Notes under the pieces: model-generated | The model's database searches: none | What the model was told of the DNA's origin: nothing | The model's input: only the letters and a program-made list of their open reading frames with translations | NCBI GenBank assembly: GCA_036796975.1 | Contig: DAIRBY010000009.1 | Location: forward strand, 1 to 64,000 | Source of the DNA: UBA8190 sp003453695 | GTDB taxonomy: Bacteria; Actinomycetota; Acidimicrobiia; Acidimicrobiales; UBA8190 | Reading direction: 5' to 3' | Length of the DNA: 64,000 nucleotides | Shown here: positions 25,253 to 34,070 of the stretch, one piece after another | How positions within the stretch are numbered: the stretch's first letter is position 1 | Layout of the letters: every line of letters starts with the position of its first letter | Translations under genes and position numbers: made by a program

Positions 25253-25307
25253 GCGCCCGTCCATCGACCACAGGCCAGCCGGGAACGAAGCAGGAGAACA
25301 CCGAGAC

Positions 25308-26279
25308 ATGTCGATCGAAAAGATCTGGGTCGTCGTCGAGATCGCCGACGGCAACCCCATCAGCTCGTCGCTCGAGCTGCTCACCCAGGCGCGGGCCATG
25401 GCCGGAACCGTGGAAGCGCTGTCCTGGGGCCCCGACGCCGCCAAGGCCGCCGGCGAGGTGGGCAGCTTCGGCGCCACCACCCTCTACGACGTCGGTGACA
25501 TCGGCGACGCCCTCCCCGGGGTGCCGGTGGCGGCGGCCGTCAAGGCGCTCGTGGAGGCCGGCAACCGCCCCGACGTCATCCTCATCCCGACCACCTACGA
25601 CGGCCGCGACATCGCCGGCCGGCTGTCGGCCATGCTCGACCTCCCCGTCATCACCAACGTCGTGGGGCTGTCGGAGGAGGGCGACGAGGTGCGCTCCGAG
25701 CACGGGCTCTTCGGCGGTGCCAAGGTGGCCGTGGCCCGGTTCACGGCGCAGCGCCCCTGGATCTTCGTGGTGCGGGCCAAGTCCTTTGCCGCCGAGGCCT
25801 CCGGCGGCGGCGCCGCCGATGTGGTGCCGGCCCCGGTGCCGGAGCTCGGTGCGACCAACGCCGCCAAGATCGACGCCCGCCACGTCGAGGAGCAGAGCGG
25901 GCCCAAGCTGGACGAGGCCGACGTGGTCGTCTCGGGCGGCCGCGGCCTGGGCAGCGCCGAGAACTACGCCATGATCGAGGAGCTGGCCAAGCTCTTGAAG
26001 GGCGCGGCGGGCGCCAGCCGGGCCATCGTGGACGCCGGCTGGGTCCCGTACTCCCACCAAGTGGGCCAGACCGGCAAGACCGTGAAGCCCACGCTGTACA
26101 TCGCCTGCGGCATCTCCGGCGCCACCCAGCACCTGGTGGGGATGAAGGGCTCCAAGAACATCGTCGCCATCAACAAGGACCAGGACGCGCCGATCTTCTC
26201 GGTGGCCGACCTCGGCATCGTGGGCGACGTGCACAAGGTCGTCCCGAAGCTCATCGAGGCGCTCAAAGCACGCGGCTGA
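25308..26279 (+). CDS. etfA: Electron transfer flavoprotein alpha subunit
   Basis: The 323-residue protein has the N-terminal Etf fold (IWVVVEIADGNPISSSLELL) and the FAD-binding C-terminal domain. Visible motifs are VVVSGGRGLGSAENY, SRAIVDAGWVPYSHQVGQTGKTVKP, YIACGISGATQHLVGMK and AINKDQDAPIFSVADLGIVGD. It binds FAD and, with EtfB, relays electrons from flavin dehydrogenases. The ATG lies behind a CAGGAGA site. Gene order etfB-etfA is standard. Confidence 0.96.
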   Translation: MSIEKIWVVVEIADGNPISSSLELLTQARAMAGTVEALSWGPDAAKAAGEVGSFGATTLYDVGDIGDALPGVPVAAAVKALVEAGNRPDVILIPTTYDGRDIAGRLSAMLDLPVITNVVGLSEEGDEVRSEHGLFGGAKVAVARFTAQRPWIFVVRAKSFAAEASGGGAADVVPAPVPELGATNAAKIDARHVEEQSGPKLDEADVVVSGGRGLGSAENYAMIEELAKLLKGAAGASRAIVDAGWVPYSHQVGQTGKTVKPTLYIACGISGATQHLVGMKGSKNIVAINKDQDAPIFSVADLGIVGDVHKVVPKLIEALKARG

Positions 26280-26347
26280 TCGAGGTCGGCCCCGCCCGGG
26301 GATCGTCGCTTCCACCCATCCCCGACCGAGCGTGCCAGGATCGGCGG

Positions 26348-26854
26348 GTGCGCACCCTGTGGATCCTGCGCCACGCCAAGGCCGTTCCCCATTCGCCGCG
26401 TGACCACGGCCGGCGGCTGGCGGCCCGGGGCCGGCGCCAGTGCGAGGAGCTGTCCGCCCGTCTACCCGACATGAAGGGCACCCCGACCCTGGTGCTCAGC
26501 TCGTCCGCCACCCGTGCCCTCGAGACCGCCGAGGGGGTCCTCCCCGGGCTCGGTCCCGGCGCCGAGGTGGTGGTGGAGCCGGGGCTGTACCAGGCCGACC
26601 CCGACGACGTGATCGAGCTCGTCCGTCAGGTGGACGACACCCGGGCCGAGGTGATGGTGGTGGGGCACAACCCGACCCTCTACGAGCTCGTCCTGTTCCT
26701 GCTCGGCTCGGACGACGCCAGAGGCCGCAAAAAGGTGGAGCGCGGGCTCGGTACCGCCGCCCTGGCGGTGGTCTCCTTCGAGGTCGACCACTGGGCGCAG
26801 GTGGCCCCCGGTGACGGGCACCTCGAAGAGCTGGTGGTCCCGAAGGCGCGCTGA
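26348..26854 (+). CDS. SixA-type histidine phosphatase
   Basis: The 168-residue protein starts at GTG with RTLWILRHAKAVPHS, carrying the RHAKA catalytic motif of SixA-like phosphatases (phospho-His intermediate). LSSSATRALETAEGV and VMVVGHNPTLYELV (second catalytic His) follow. SixA-type enzymes dephosphorylate His residues on phosphocarrier proteins, but many actinobacterial homologues have no known target. It is 68 bases downstream of etfA, possibly an independent unit. Confidence 0.88.
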   Translation: MRTLWILRHAKAVPHSPRDHGRRLAARGRRQCEELSARLPDMKGTPTLVLSSSATRALETAEGVLPGLGPGAEVVVEPGLYQADPDDVIELVRQVDDTRAEVMVVGHNPTLYELVLFLLGSDDARGRKKVERGLGTAALAVVSFEVDHWAQVAPGDGHLEELVVPKAR

Positions 26855-26886
26855 CGCCGGCGCCGGGACGGCGGCCGGAGCCGCAG

Positions 26887-27576
26887 TTACACGAGCGGCC
26901 AGGGGTAGTGGTAGGTGTCGGGGTCGGGCACCGGGAAGCAGGCCCCGTCCACGAAGCGCCGGGTGCGACGGCGCAGCGCCTCGAGCTCGGCGCCGCTGAG
27001 CCAGGGCTCGAGCTCGCCGGGCAGCTTGTCCTCGAGGGCGTCGAGGTCGGCGAGCACACCGGCGGGCACGGGCTCACCGGCGAACTCCCAGATGACCGTG
27101 CGCAGCTTGGGCTGGCGGTGGAAGCACAGGGCGTTGTCGATGGCCCAGATGGTGCCGTCCACGCCGAGCAGGCAGTGGCCGCTCTTGCGGTCGGCGTTGT
27201 TGGCGACGACGTCGAAGGCGCAGATGACGCGCAGACGGTCGTGGTTCTCTTCCTGTTCGACCAGCGTGAAGTGGTGCTCGGAGAAGTCCGCCTCGACGAA
27301 GTGCTGCACCGATCCCGGCCCGAGCGGGGCGTCCTCCCGCACGACGGTGTCGGGGACCACACCCCAGCCCAACATCTCCGACAAGAGGTAGGCGGCCACC
27401 TCGCGTCGGTAGATGCCTTCGGGGAAGTCCCACAACTGGCGCTCGCCTCGCCCCGGTTTGTACACGGCTGCGCTCACGGCGTCGTCGAGTGTGCAGCGGA
27501 CGAGGTACGTGCCGTTCGAGCTCCAGGGCATCCGGCCCACCAACTCGAGCTCGCCTTCGGACAGCGGGTTCACCAT
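26887..27576 (-). CDS. SCO1664-family protein (phosphatidylinositol kinase-like fold)
   Basis: This 229-residue protein matches the actinobacterial SCO1664 family: SSNGTYLVRC, AVYKPGRGERQLWDFP near 40, EVAAYLLSEMLGWGVVPDTVVRED, and VICAFDVVANNADRKSGHCLL with IWAIDNALCFH. The K in AVYKPGRGE, N/D in NNADRKSGH and the ID in WAIDN resemble the catalytic features of PI3/4-kinase-like and HipA-like kinases. No activity is assigned. The ATG is two bases after the DUF3090 stop, and both follow the histidine phosphatase gene. This three-gene order is conserved near mshC in mycobacteria, as I recall (Rv2133c-Rv2135c). Confidence 0.82.
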   Translation of the reverse strand: MVNPLSEGELELVGRMPWSSNGTYLVRCTLDDAVSAAVYKPGRGERQLWDFPEGIYRREVAAYLLSEMLGWGVVPDTVVREDAPLGPGSVQHFVEADFSEHHFTLVEQEENHDRLRVICAFDVVANNADRKSGHCLLGVDGTIWAIDNALCFHRQPKLRTVIWEFAGEPVPAGVLADLDALEDKLPGELEPWLSGAELEALRRRTRRFVDGACFPVPDPDTYHYPWPLV

Positions 27577-27578
27577 CG

Positions 27579-28076
27579 TCACGACGCCGGCGGCCGGTGC
27601 CCGTTGGTGCGCGGGCAGCGATGCCCGCTGGGGTCGAGCGGCAGCCCGCACAGCGGGCACGGAGGACGGCCCGCCTCCACGAGCGACGTGGCGCGGATGG
27701 CGAAGGCGGCCGCCTGGGCCCGGGTGACCGAGAACCGGGCCATGTCGCCCTCCTCGTCCTCGGCCACCAGCTCCTCGGCCACGAGCACGACGCGGTCGAG
27801 GGTCTCGTCGTAGGTCACCCCCAGCGTGCCGATGACCCAGTGCGGCTCGGTGGGCGCTTCGAGGTCGAGGTCCCCGGGGAGGTGCTCGGGTCGCTCCAGG
27901 TCGGCGAGCACCCGGCCCAGGTACTCGGCCAGCACCGACACCTGCTGCTTCTCGGCCTTCAAGGTGAGCAGGGTCCCTCCGGCGCGGCACTGCACCAGGA
28001 AGAGGCGCTTTCCGACAGGACCTTCCGCCCCCACCGTGAACCGGTCCAGGTCGCCGAGGTCGAGCGCCGGGCTCAT
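27579..28076 (-). CDS. DUF3090 protein with C-terminal cysteine motif
   Basis: The 165-residue protein matches DUF3090: LDLGDLDRFTVGAEGPVGKR, LFLVQCRAGGTLLTLKAEKQQV, HWVIGTLGVTYDETLDRVVL and ARFSVTRAQAAAFAIRATSLV. It ends in CPLCGLPLDPSGHRCPRTNGH, a C-x2-C...H-x-C set that could bind zinc. The function is unknown. The gene sits 13 bases after the histidine phosphatase stop and 2 bases before the SCO1664-family start, so all three are almost certainly one operon. Confidence 0.88.
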   Translation of the reverse strand: MSPALDLGDLDRFTVGAEGPVGKRLFLVQCRAGGTLLTLKAEKQQVSVLAEYLGRVLADLERPEHLPGDLDLEAPTEPHWVIGTLGVTYDETLDRVVLVAEELVAEDEEGDMARFSVTRAQAAAFAIRATSLVEAGRPPCPLCGLPLDPSGHRCPRTNGHRPPAS

Positions 28077-28089
28077 GGCCGGGCCGCCT

Positions 28090-28734
28090 TCACGACGGGG
28101 TCAGCTCCCCGAGGCCGGCGGTGGCGTTGACGCACAGCACGTGCAGGGCCCCTTCGCCGCGCACCAGGGCCGAGACGGAGCAGGGCGAGACCACCAGGCG
28201 CTGGAACAGGTCGAGGGGGATGCCGGCGGTGGCCGCCACCACGGCCTTGATGGGATCGGCGTGCGACACGGCCACGAAGCGCTCTCCGTGGTGCCGTTCG
28301 GCCAGACGGTCGAGGGCGCCGGTCACGCGCGCCTGCATCTCGGCGAAGGACTCCCCGCCCGGGAAGCGGAACGTCGACGGCTGCTGTTGCACCGCCCGCC
28401 ACTGCCGGCGACGGCGGAGGATGGCCAGGCGGGCCCCCGTCCACTCGCCGAAGTCGCACTCGTTGAGGCCCTTGTCGGTGCGCACCCGGAGCCCGAGCGC
28501 CGAGGCGATGGGCGTGGCGGTCTCCACGGCCCGCTCGAGCGGCGAGCTGTACACCGCCACCGGGGGTCGCTCGAGGGCGGCGATGCGCTCGGCGGCGCCA
28601 TCGGCCTGGCGACGTCCGGCGTCCGACAGGTGCAGGCCGGGCGCCCTGCCCGGCAGGACCCTTCCCGTCGTGGCCGTGCGTCCGTGACGGACCAGGAGCG
28701 CGACGGCAGGCGCCGAGGAGTTTCGGGAGGCCAC
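28090..28734 (-). CDS. MSMEG_4193-type histidine phosphatase/phosphomutase
   Basis: The 214-residue protein has the phosphoglycerate-mutase-like catalytic pattern: VALLVRHGRTATTGRVL (RHG), YSSPLERAVETA, LNECDFGEWTGA and VAVSHADPIKAVVAA (second catalytic His). It heads the operon with DUF3090 and the SCO1664-family gene, as in mycobacteria. The substrate is unknown; the linkage to mycothiol genes in other actinobacteria hints at a sugar- or inositol-phosphate, which is inference. The GTG start has TACGAT exactly 8 bases upstream on the minus strand, consistent with a leaderless mRNA. The start is chosen on that basis. Confidence 0.85.
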   Translation of the reverse strand: MASRNSSAPAVALLVRHGRTATTGRVLPGRAPGLHLSDAGRRQADGAAERIAALERPPVAVYSSPLERAVETATPIASALGLRVRTDKGLNECDFGEWTGARLAILRRRRQWRAVQQQPSTFRFPGGESFAEMQARVTGALDRLAERHHGERFVAVSHADPIKAVVAATAGIPLDLFQRLVVSPCSVSALVRGEGALHVLCVNATAGLGELTPS

Positions 28735-28742
28735 GTCGAGCC

Positions 28743-28752
28743 ATCGTACGCT
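28743..28752. promoter_or_regulatory. Overlapping divergent -10 elements (phosphatase operon / UdgB)
   Basis: The ten bases ATCGTACGCT hold two TANNNT hexamers sharing the central TA: TACGAT on the minus strand (28748-28743) and TACGCT on the plus strand (28747-28752). They lie 8 and 7 bases from the two GTG start codons respectively. The whole gap between the genes is only 25 bases, so both mRNAs would be leaderless or nearly so. Confidence 0.6.
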
Positions 28753-28759
28753 GAAGCGT

Positions 28760-29464
28760 GTGCCGTCCATCCCCGGCCGAACGGCTCCGAGCCGCCGCCG
28801 GGCGGCACTCGCCGAGCTGACCGCCGAGATCGTCTCGTGCCGGGCGTGTCCGCGCCTGGTGGCATGGCGCGAGGAGGTGGCGACGAAGCGGCGTGCCGCC
28901 TTTGCCGACCAGCAGTACTGGGGACGGCCCGTGCCGGGCTTCGGTGACCCGGCGGCCCGGGTGGTCGTCGTGGGCCTGGCCCCGGCCGCCCACGGCGGCA
29001 ACCGCACCGGCCGCATCTTCACCGGCGACCGCTCCGGCGACTGGCTGTTCGCGGCGTTGTGGCGTGCCGGCTTCGCCAACCAGCCGACGAGCGTGTCGGC
29101 CGACGACGGGCTCCGGCTGCGCGACATGTACATCCTGTCGGCGGTGCGCTGTGCCCCACCGGCCAACAAGCCCACCCCCGAAGAGCGCCGGCGCTGTGCG
29201 CCGTACATGCGCAACGAGCTGGCCCTGCTCGCCGACGCCCGGGTGCTGGTGGCCCTAGGGAACTTCGCCTACCAGGCGCTGGCGTCCGACTACGGCCTGC
29301 GCCCGCGGCCCCGCTTCGGCCACGGCGTCGAGGCGCACCTGCCCGATGGGCGGCAGGTGATCTGCTCCTACCACCCGAGCCAGCAGAACACCTTCACGGG
29401 CACCTTGACCGAGGAGATGCTCGACGCCGTGCTCGCCAGGGCCAAGGAGCTCTCCGGCGACTGA
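28760..29464 (+). CDS. udgB: Uracil-DNA glycosylase family 5 (UdgB)
   Basis: The 234-residue protein has iron-sulfur ligands in SCRACPRL and in VRCAPPANKP plus RRRCAPYM. The catalytic loop VVVGLAPAAHGGNRTGRIFTG and the C-terminal HPSQQNTFTG motif are those of family 5 glycosylases. UdgB removes uracil and hypoxanthine from DNA and lacks the usual Asp in motif 1, as here (GLAPAAHGGN). It diverges from the phosphatase operon by 25 bases and converges on the F420-type reductase gene. The GTG start is 7 bases after a TACGCT hexamer, so translation is probably leaderless. Confidence 0.92.
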   Translation: MPSIPGRTAPSRRRAALAELTAEIVSCRACPRLVAWREEVATKRRAAFADQQYWGRPVPGFGDPAARVVVVGLAPAAHGGNRTGRIFTGDRSGDWLFAALWRAGFANQPTSVSADDGLRLRDMYILSAVRCAPPANKPTPEERRRCAPYMRNELALLADARVLVALGNFAYQALASDYGLRPRPRFGHGVEAHLPDGRQVICSYHPSQQNTFTGTLTEEMLDAVLARAKELSGD

Positions 29465-29505
29465 TCCCCGCCTGGGGCCGGGTTCGGCGCCAGGCGACGA
29501 GACGG

Positions 29506-30630
29506 TCAGGCGGTGACGGGGATCCGTCTCGGTGCGGGCACCGCCGATTCGGGCCAGCGCCGGCGGCTGGCGCGCGACAACCGGTCGAGAAGGGCCAGGG
29601 CCCCCGGGTCGTCGCTGCCCGGTCGGGTCTCCACGACTCCGTCGGCGAGCATGCCGTCCAGGACCTGGCGGCCCTTGTCGGTGCGGACGACGGCGAGGGT
29701 CCAGTCCCCGAAGGCACCGATGCCGCCCGTCGAGATGTCGGCGTGCTCGGCGGCGAAGTCCGGGCACAGCTTGCAGCCCTGGCGCGTCCAGGCGTGGCCC
29801 TCCTTGAGCGGCACCTCGTGGTAGGCGCCGTCGTTCGTCCAGATCTGGAACACGCCTTTGATGTTGATCTTGGCGATGTCGGCGCGCGTCAGTCCGTAGC
29901 GGGCCTCGAACAGCTCTTCGAAGATGGCGTCGTCGAAGGTCTTCGAGCACAGGAGCCCGATGGACAGCGCCAGTCGTCTCGCCACCTTGCCCGTCTTGCG
30001 CGCCGCCATGACCGGTGGCACCGACGCCTGACAGCTCATGCCCACGAGCGCGATGCGCTCGGCGCCGCCCTCCACGGCCGCCGGGTAGGCCAGCGGATTG
30101 GCGGAATAGGTGTAGCGCGACCCCGCCGTGGCCAGCACCTCGGCGCGGGTGCGGGCGACCGCCGGCACCGCCTTCCACGACCCGGCGCCGCCCTCGAGGG
30201 CCGACACCAGGGCGGCGTCGATGACGTCGTGCTCGAGGGCCCAAATGAGCAGCGCCGAGACCAGCCCGCCGTCCTGTCCGGCGGCGGCGACCTCGGGATC
30301 GGTGGCCCGAGCCAGCACCACGTCCTCGGACACCCCCGACAGCTCGTCCTCGCGTCGGGCCCGACCGAAGAGGAACTCGTCGATCTCGGTCTCCCACTCG
30401 CGGAAGCGGGGGCAGGCGCGGGTGCACATCGTGCAGCCGCGCTGTCCGTGGGTGCAGTCCTCGGGTCCGCCGTCCTCCTCCACCTTCCAGGGACGGTAGA
30501 CGCCTCCGGTGTCGTCGTACTTCAGCACGTCGTGGGGGCAGGCGATGATGCAGCCGGAGCACCCCGTGCACAGGCCCGAGGTGACGACCTCTTGGTAGAG
30601 ATGGAGCCAGTGCGGCTTGTCAGGCGGCAT
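29506..30630 (-). CDS. Coenzyme F420 hydrogenase/dehydrogenase beta-subunit (FrhB) family protein
   Basis: The 374-residue protein has two N-terminal iron-sulfur motifs, CTGCSGCIIACP near 21-32 and CTMCTRACP near 66-74. It then has the FrhB domains: ATDPEVAAAGQDGGLVSALLIWAL, ALVGMSCQASVPPVM, and GCKLCPDFAAEHADISTGGIGAFGDW near the C-terminus, with further cysteines. FrhB-type subunits bind FAD and transfer electrons to or from F420. The partner subunit is not adjacent, so the physiological reaction is open. The ATG start has TAACGT 8 bases upstream (minus strand), suggesting a leaderless mRNA. It lies between two DNA glycosylase genes. Confidence 0.88.
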   Translation of the reverse strand: MPPDKPHWLHLYQEVVTSGLCTGCSGCIIACPHDVLKYDDTGGVYRPWKVEEDGGPEDCTHGQRGCTMCTRACPRFREWETEIDEFLFGRARREDELSGVSEDVVLARATDPEVAAAGQDGGLVSALLIWALEHDVIDAALVSALEGGAGSWKAVPAVARTRAEVLATAGSRYTYSANPLAYPAAVEGGAERIALVGMSCQASVPPVMAARKTGKVARRLALSIGLLCSKTFDDAIFEELFEARYGLTRADIAKINIKGVFQIWTNDGAYHEVPLKEGHAWTRQGCKLCPDFAAEHADISTGGIGAFGDWTLAVVRTDKGRQVLDGMLADGVVETRPGSDDPGALALLDRLSRASRRRWPESAVPAPRRIPVTA

Positions 30631-30638
30631 GGCGGCCC

Positions 30639-30648
30639 ACGTTACCGT
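30639..30648. promoter_or_regulatory. Overlapping divergent -10 elements (FrhB-like / Fpg)
   Basis: The ten bases ACGTTACCGT hold TAACGT on the minus strand (30644-30639) and TACCGT on the plus strand (30643-30648), sharing the central TA. Each hexamer ends 8 bases from the start codon it faces (ATG at 30630, GTG at 30657). The intergenic gap is 26 bases. The geometry matches the pair at 28743-28752 almost exactly. Confidence 0.6.
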
Positions 30649-30656
30649 TGTCGTCG

Positions 30657-31442
30657 GTGCCCGAGTTGCCGGAGGTCGAGGCCTATCGCCGCCTGGCCGA
30701 CAAGGCCCTGGGACGCACCGTGGCCTCGGTCCGCATCGGCGACCAGCGCTTTCTGCGCGGCGGCACCGACGCCTGCCGGCTGCGTCGGGCGCTCGTCGGC
30801 AAGGCCTTCGCCGCCGCCCGCCGGCGGGGCAAGCTGCTCGTGCTCGATGTGGACGACAGCGACCGTCGCCTCGGCCTGCGATTCGGCATGACCGGGCGGC
30901 TCCACGTCGACGGCGCCGACGGGGTGGACCGGCTCGTGTACGCGTCGGACCGCCGCCTCGAGGCCTGGGACCGCTTCGCGCTCCGCTTCACCGACGGCGG
31001 GTCCCTGGTGGTGAGCGATCCCCGCTTGCTGGGCGGGGTGGTGCTCGATCCCGACGAGGACGTGCTCGGGCCCGACGCCCTCGACGTCGGCCGTGCCGAC
31101 CTGCACCGGGCGCTGGCGGGCAGCACGGCGGCGCTGAAGGCGCGGCTCATGGACCAGTCCCGCCTGGCCGGCCTGGGCAACCTCGTGGCCGACGAGGTGC
31201 TGTGGCGGGCGGGGCTCTCGCCCCTGCGCCCGGCTGGTTCGCTCACCGACGCCGAAGAACGTCGCCTGCACGGCCACGTGCGCCGTACGCTCGAGGAGCT
31301 CGTCTCGGCCGGTGGTTCCCACCTCGGCGAGCTCATGCCCGAGCGACAGGTCGGCGGCCGCTGCCCGCGCTGTGGAGCCGAGCTGCGCCGTGACCGGGTG
31401 GGCGGGCGCTCGACGTGGTGGTGCCCGGCGCACCAGCGGTAG
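30657..31442 (+). CDS. Fpg/Nei-family DNA glycosylase
   Basis: The 261-residue protein begins (V)PELPEVEAYRR, so the catalytic proline follows the start residue. It contains RRGKLLVLD (the beta-hairpin Lys), MTGRLHVDG, LMDQSRLAGLGNLVADEVLWRAG (helix-two-turn-helix) and GGSHLGELM. The C-terminal zinc finger is C236-x2-C239 ... C256-x2-H259, with His in the fourth position instead of the usual Cys. Fpg/Nei enzymes excise oxidised bases and cleave at the AP site. The GTG is fixed by the P2 requirement and by a -10 element 8 bases upstream. Fpg versus Nei specificity is unclear. Confidence 0.9.
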   Translation: MPELPEVEAYRRLADKALGRTVASVRIGDQRFLRGGTDACRLRRALVGKAFAAARRRGKLLVLDVDDSDRRLGLRFGMTGRLHVDGADGVDRLVYASDRRLEAWDRFALRFTDGGSLVVSDPRLLGGVVLDPDEDVLGPDALDVGRADLHRALAGSTAALKARLMDQSRLAGLGNLVADEVLWRAGLSPLRPAGSLTDAEERRLHGHVRRTLEELVSAGGSHLGELMPERQVGGRCPRCGAELRRDRVGGRSTWWCPAHQR

Positions 31443-31458
31443 CCGCCGCCGCCTTGTC

Positions 31459-32007
31459 CTAGCTGCGCAGTGCGGCGGTCTCCTCCAGGACCTTGGCTGC
31501 ATGTCCGTCGGCGCGTACCCCGTACCAGGCGCGCGCCACGCGGCCGTCGGCACCAACGAGGAAGGTGGAGCGGATCACGCCGAGGCTCTTGCGGCCGTAC
31601 AGGGTCTTCTCTCCCCACGCCCCGTACCGCTCCATCGTGGTGTGGCCGGGGTCGGAGAGCAGTGGAAATCGCAGACCGTACTTGGCCCGAAAGGCGCGAT
31701 GGGCGTCGGCGCCGTCAGGGGAGATCCCCATCACCGACAGCCCGGCCCGGTTGAAGGACTGCAGGTTGTCGTTGAACTGACACGCCTCCTTCGTGCATCC
31801 CGGCGTGTCGTCGGCAGGATAGAAGTACACGACCACCGGCGAGCCGGCGAAGTCCTTGAGCGACACCTTGCGGCCGTCCTGGTCGGGCAGCGAGAAGGCG
31901 GGGGCGCGGTCGCCGGCCTCCAGCCGCTCCGCCTTCTTGGCCGCTGCAGCCGTCTTGGTCGGGGCCTTCTTGACCTGCCCCTTTTTGGCTGGACCTGCCT
32001 TGGGCAT
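31459..32007 (-). CDS. bcp: Thioredoxin-dependent peroxiredoxin (BCP type) with Lys/Ala-rich tail
   Basis: The 182-residue protein has a low-complexity basic start (residues 1-28, PAKKGQVKKAPTKTAAAAKK). The BCP domain follows: GDRAPAFSLPDQDG, then peroxidatic C71 and resolving C76 in PADDTPGCTKEACQF, GISPDGADAHRAF and RSTFLVGADGRV. It reduces peroxides using thioredoxin. The ATG is supported by GAGGAGG seven bases upstream. The basic tail is unusual for BCP and could bind nucleic acid or a membrane; that is speculation. Confidence 0.93.
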   Translation of the reverse strand: MPKAGPAKKGQVKKAPTKTAAAAKKAERLEAGDRAPAFSLPDQDGRKVSLKDFAGSPVVVYFYPADDTPGCTKEACQFNDNLQSFNRAGLSVMGISPDGADAHRAFRAKYGLRFPLLSDPGHTTMERYGAWGEKTLYGRKSLGVIRSTFLVGADGRVARAWYGVRADGHAAKVLEETAALRS

Positions 32008-32074
32008 GGGAATCCTCCTCTGCGGCCTGGTCCGCCGGACGTCGGCGTCACACCTTGGCACACACCGCGCGAGA

Positions 32075-32168
32075 CTCGGCTCGACGGGAGCTCGGGCCGA
32101 CCGGGCTGAGAGGGCGCCTGCAGCGGTGCCGACCGTGGAACCTGCTCCGGGTAATTCCGGCGAAGGGA
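32075..32168 (+). ncRNA. TPP riboswitch (THI element)
   Basis: Immediately upstream of thiC lie the two TPP-aptamer cores: GGGCTGAGA (32103-32111) and GGAACCTGCTCCGGGTAATT with the closing TCCGGCG (32137-32163). Supporting helices can be drawn: CGG/CCG around 32094-32104, GGCGCC/GGTGCC (32113-32130) and CTCCGG/TCCGG around the GGGTAAT loop. TPP binding normally lowers expression of the gene behind it. The thiC ribosome site GGGAGG (32165-32170) abuts the aptamer, so control of translation is likely. Exact 5' and 3' ends are approximate. Confidence 0.93.
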
Positions 32169-32174
32169 GGACCG

Positions 32175-33932
<1,758 letters not shown>

Positions 33933-34070
33933 CCGCCGGCCCGTGAAGGTGGCCACCCCCCGCCGAACGGCCATTGCGTCTGAACACAGGGGGAAATCCC
34001 GGTAAAAACGCGGTCAACTCCTGGGCAGAGGCGCCGTCCTCGTCTTCACTGTCGGGCACTCTCAGTCGAT

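Noticed and set aside
33933..34070. Possible riboswitch (c-di-GMP or c-di-AMP type) before the secreted glycosidase
   Set aside because: A small GNRA-loop hairpin is present, but the conserved cores of these aptamers could not be matched by eye.
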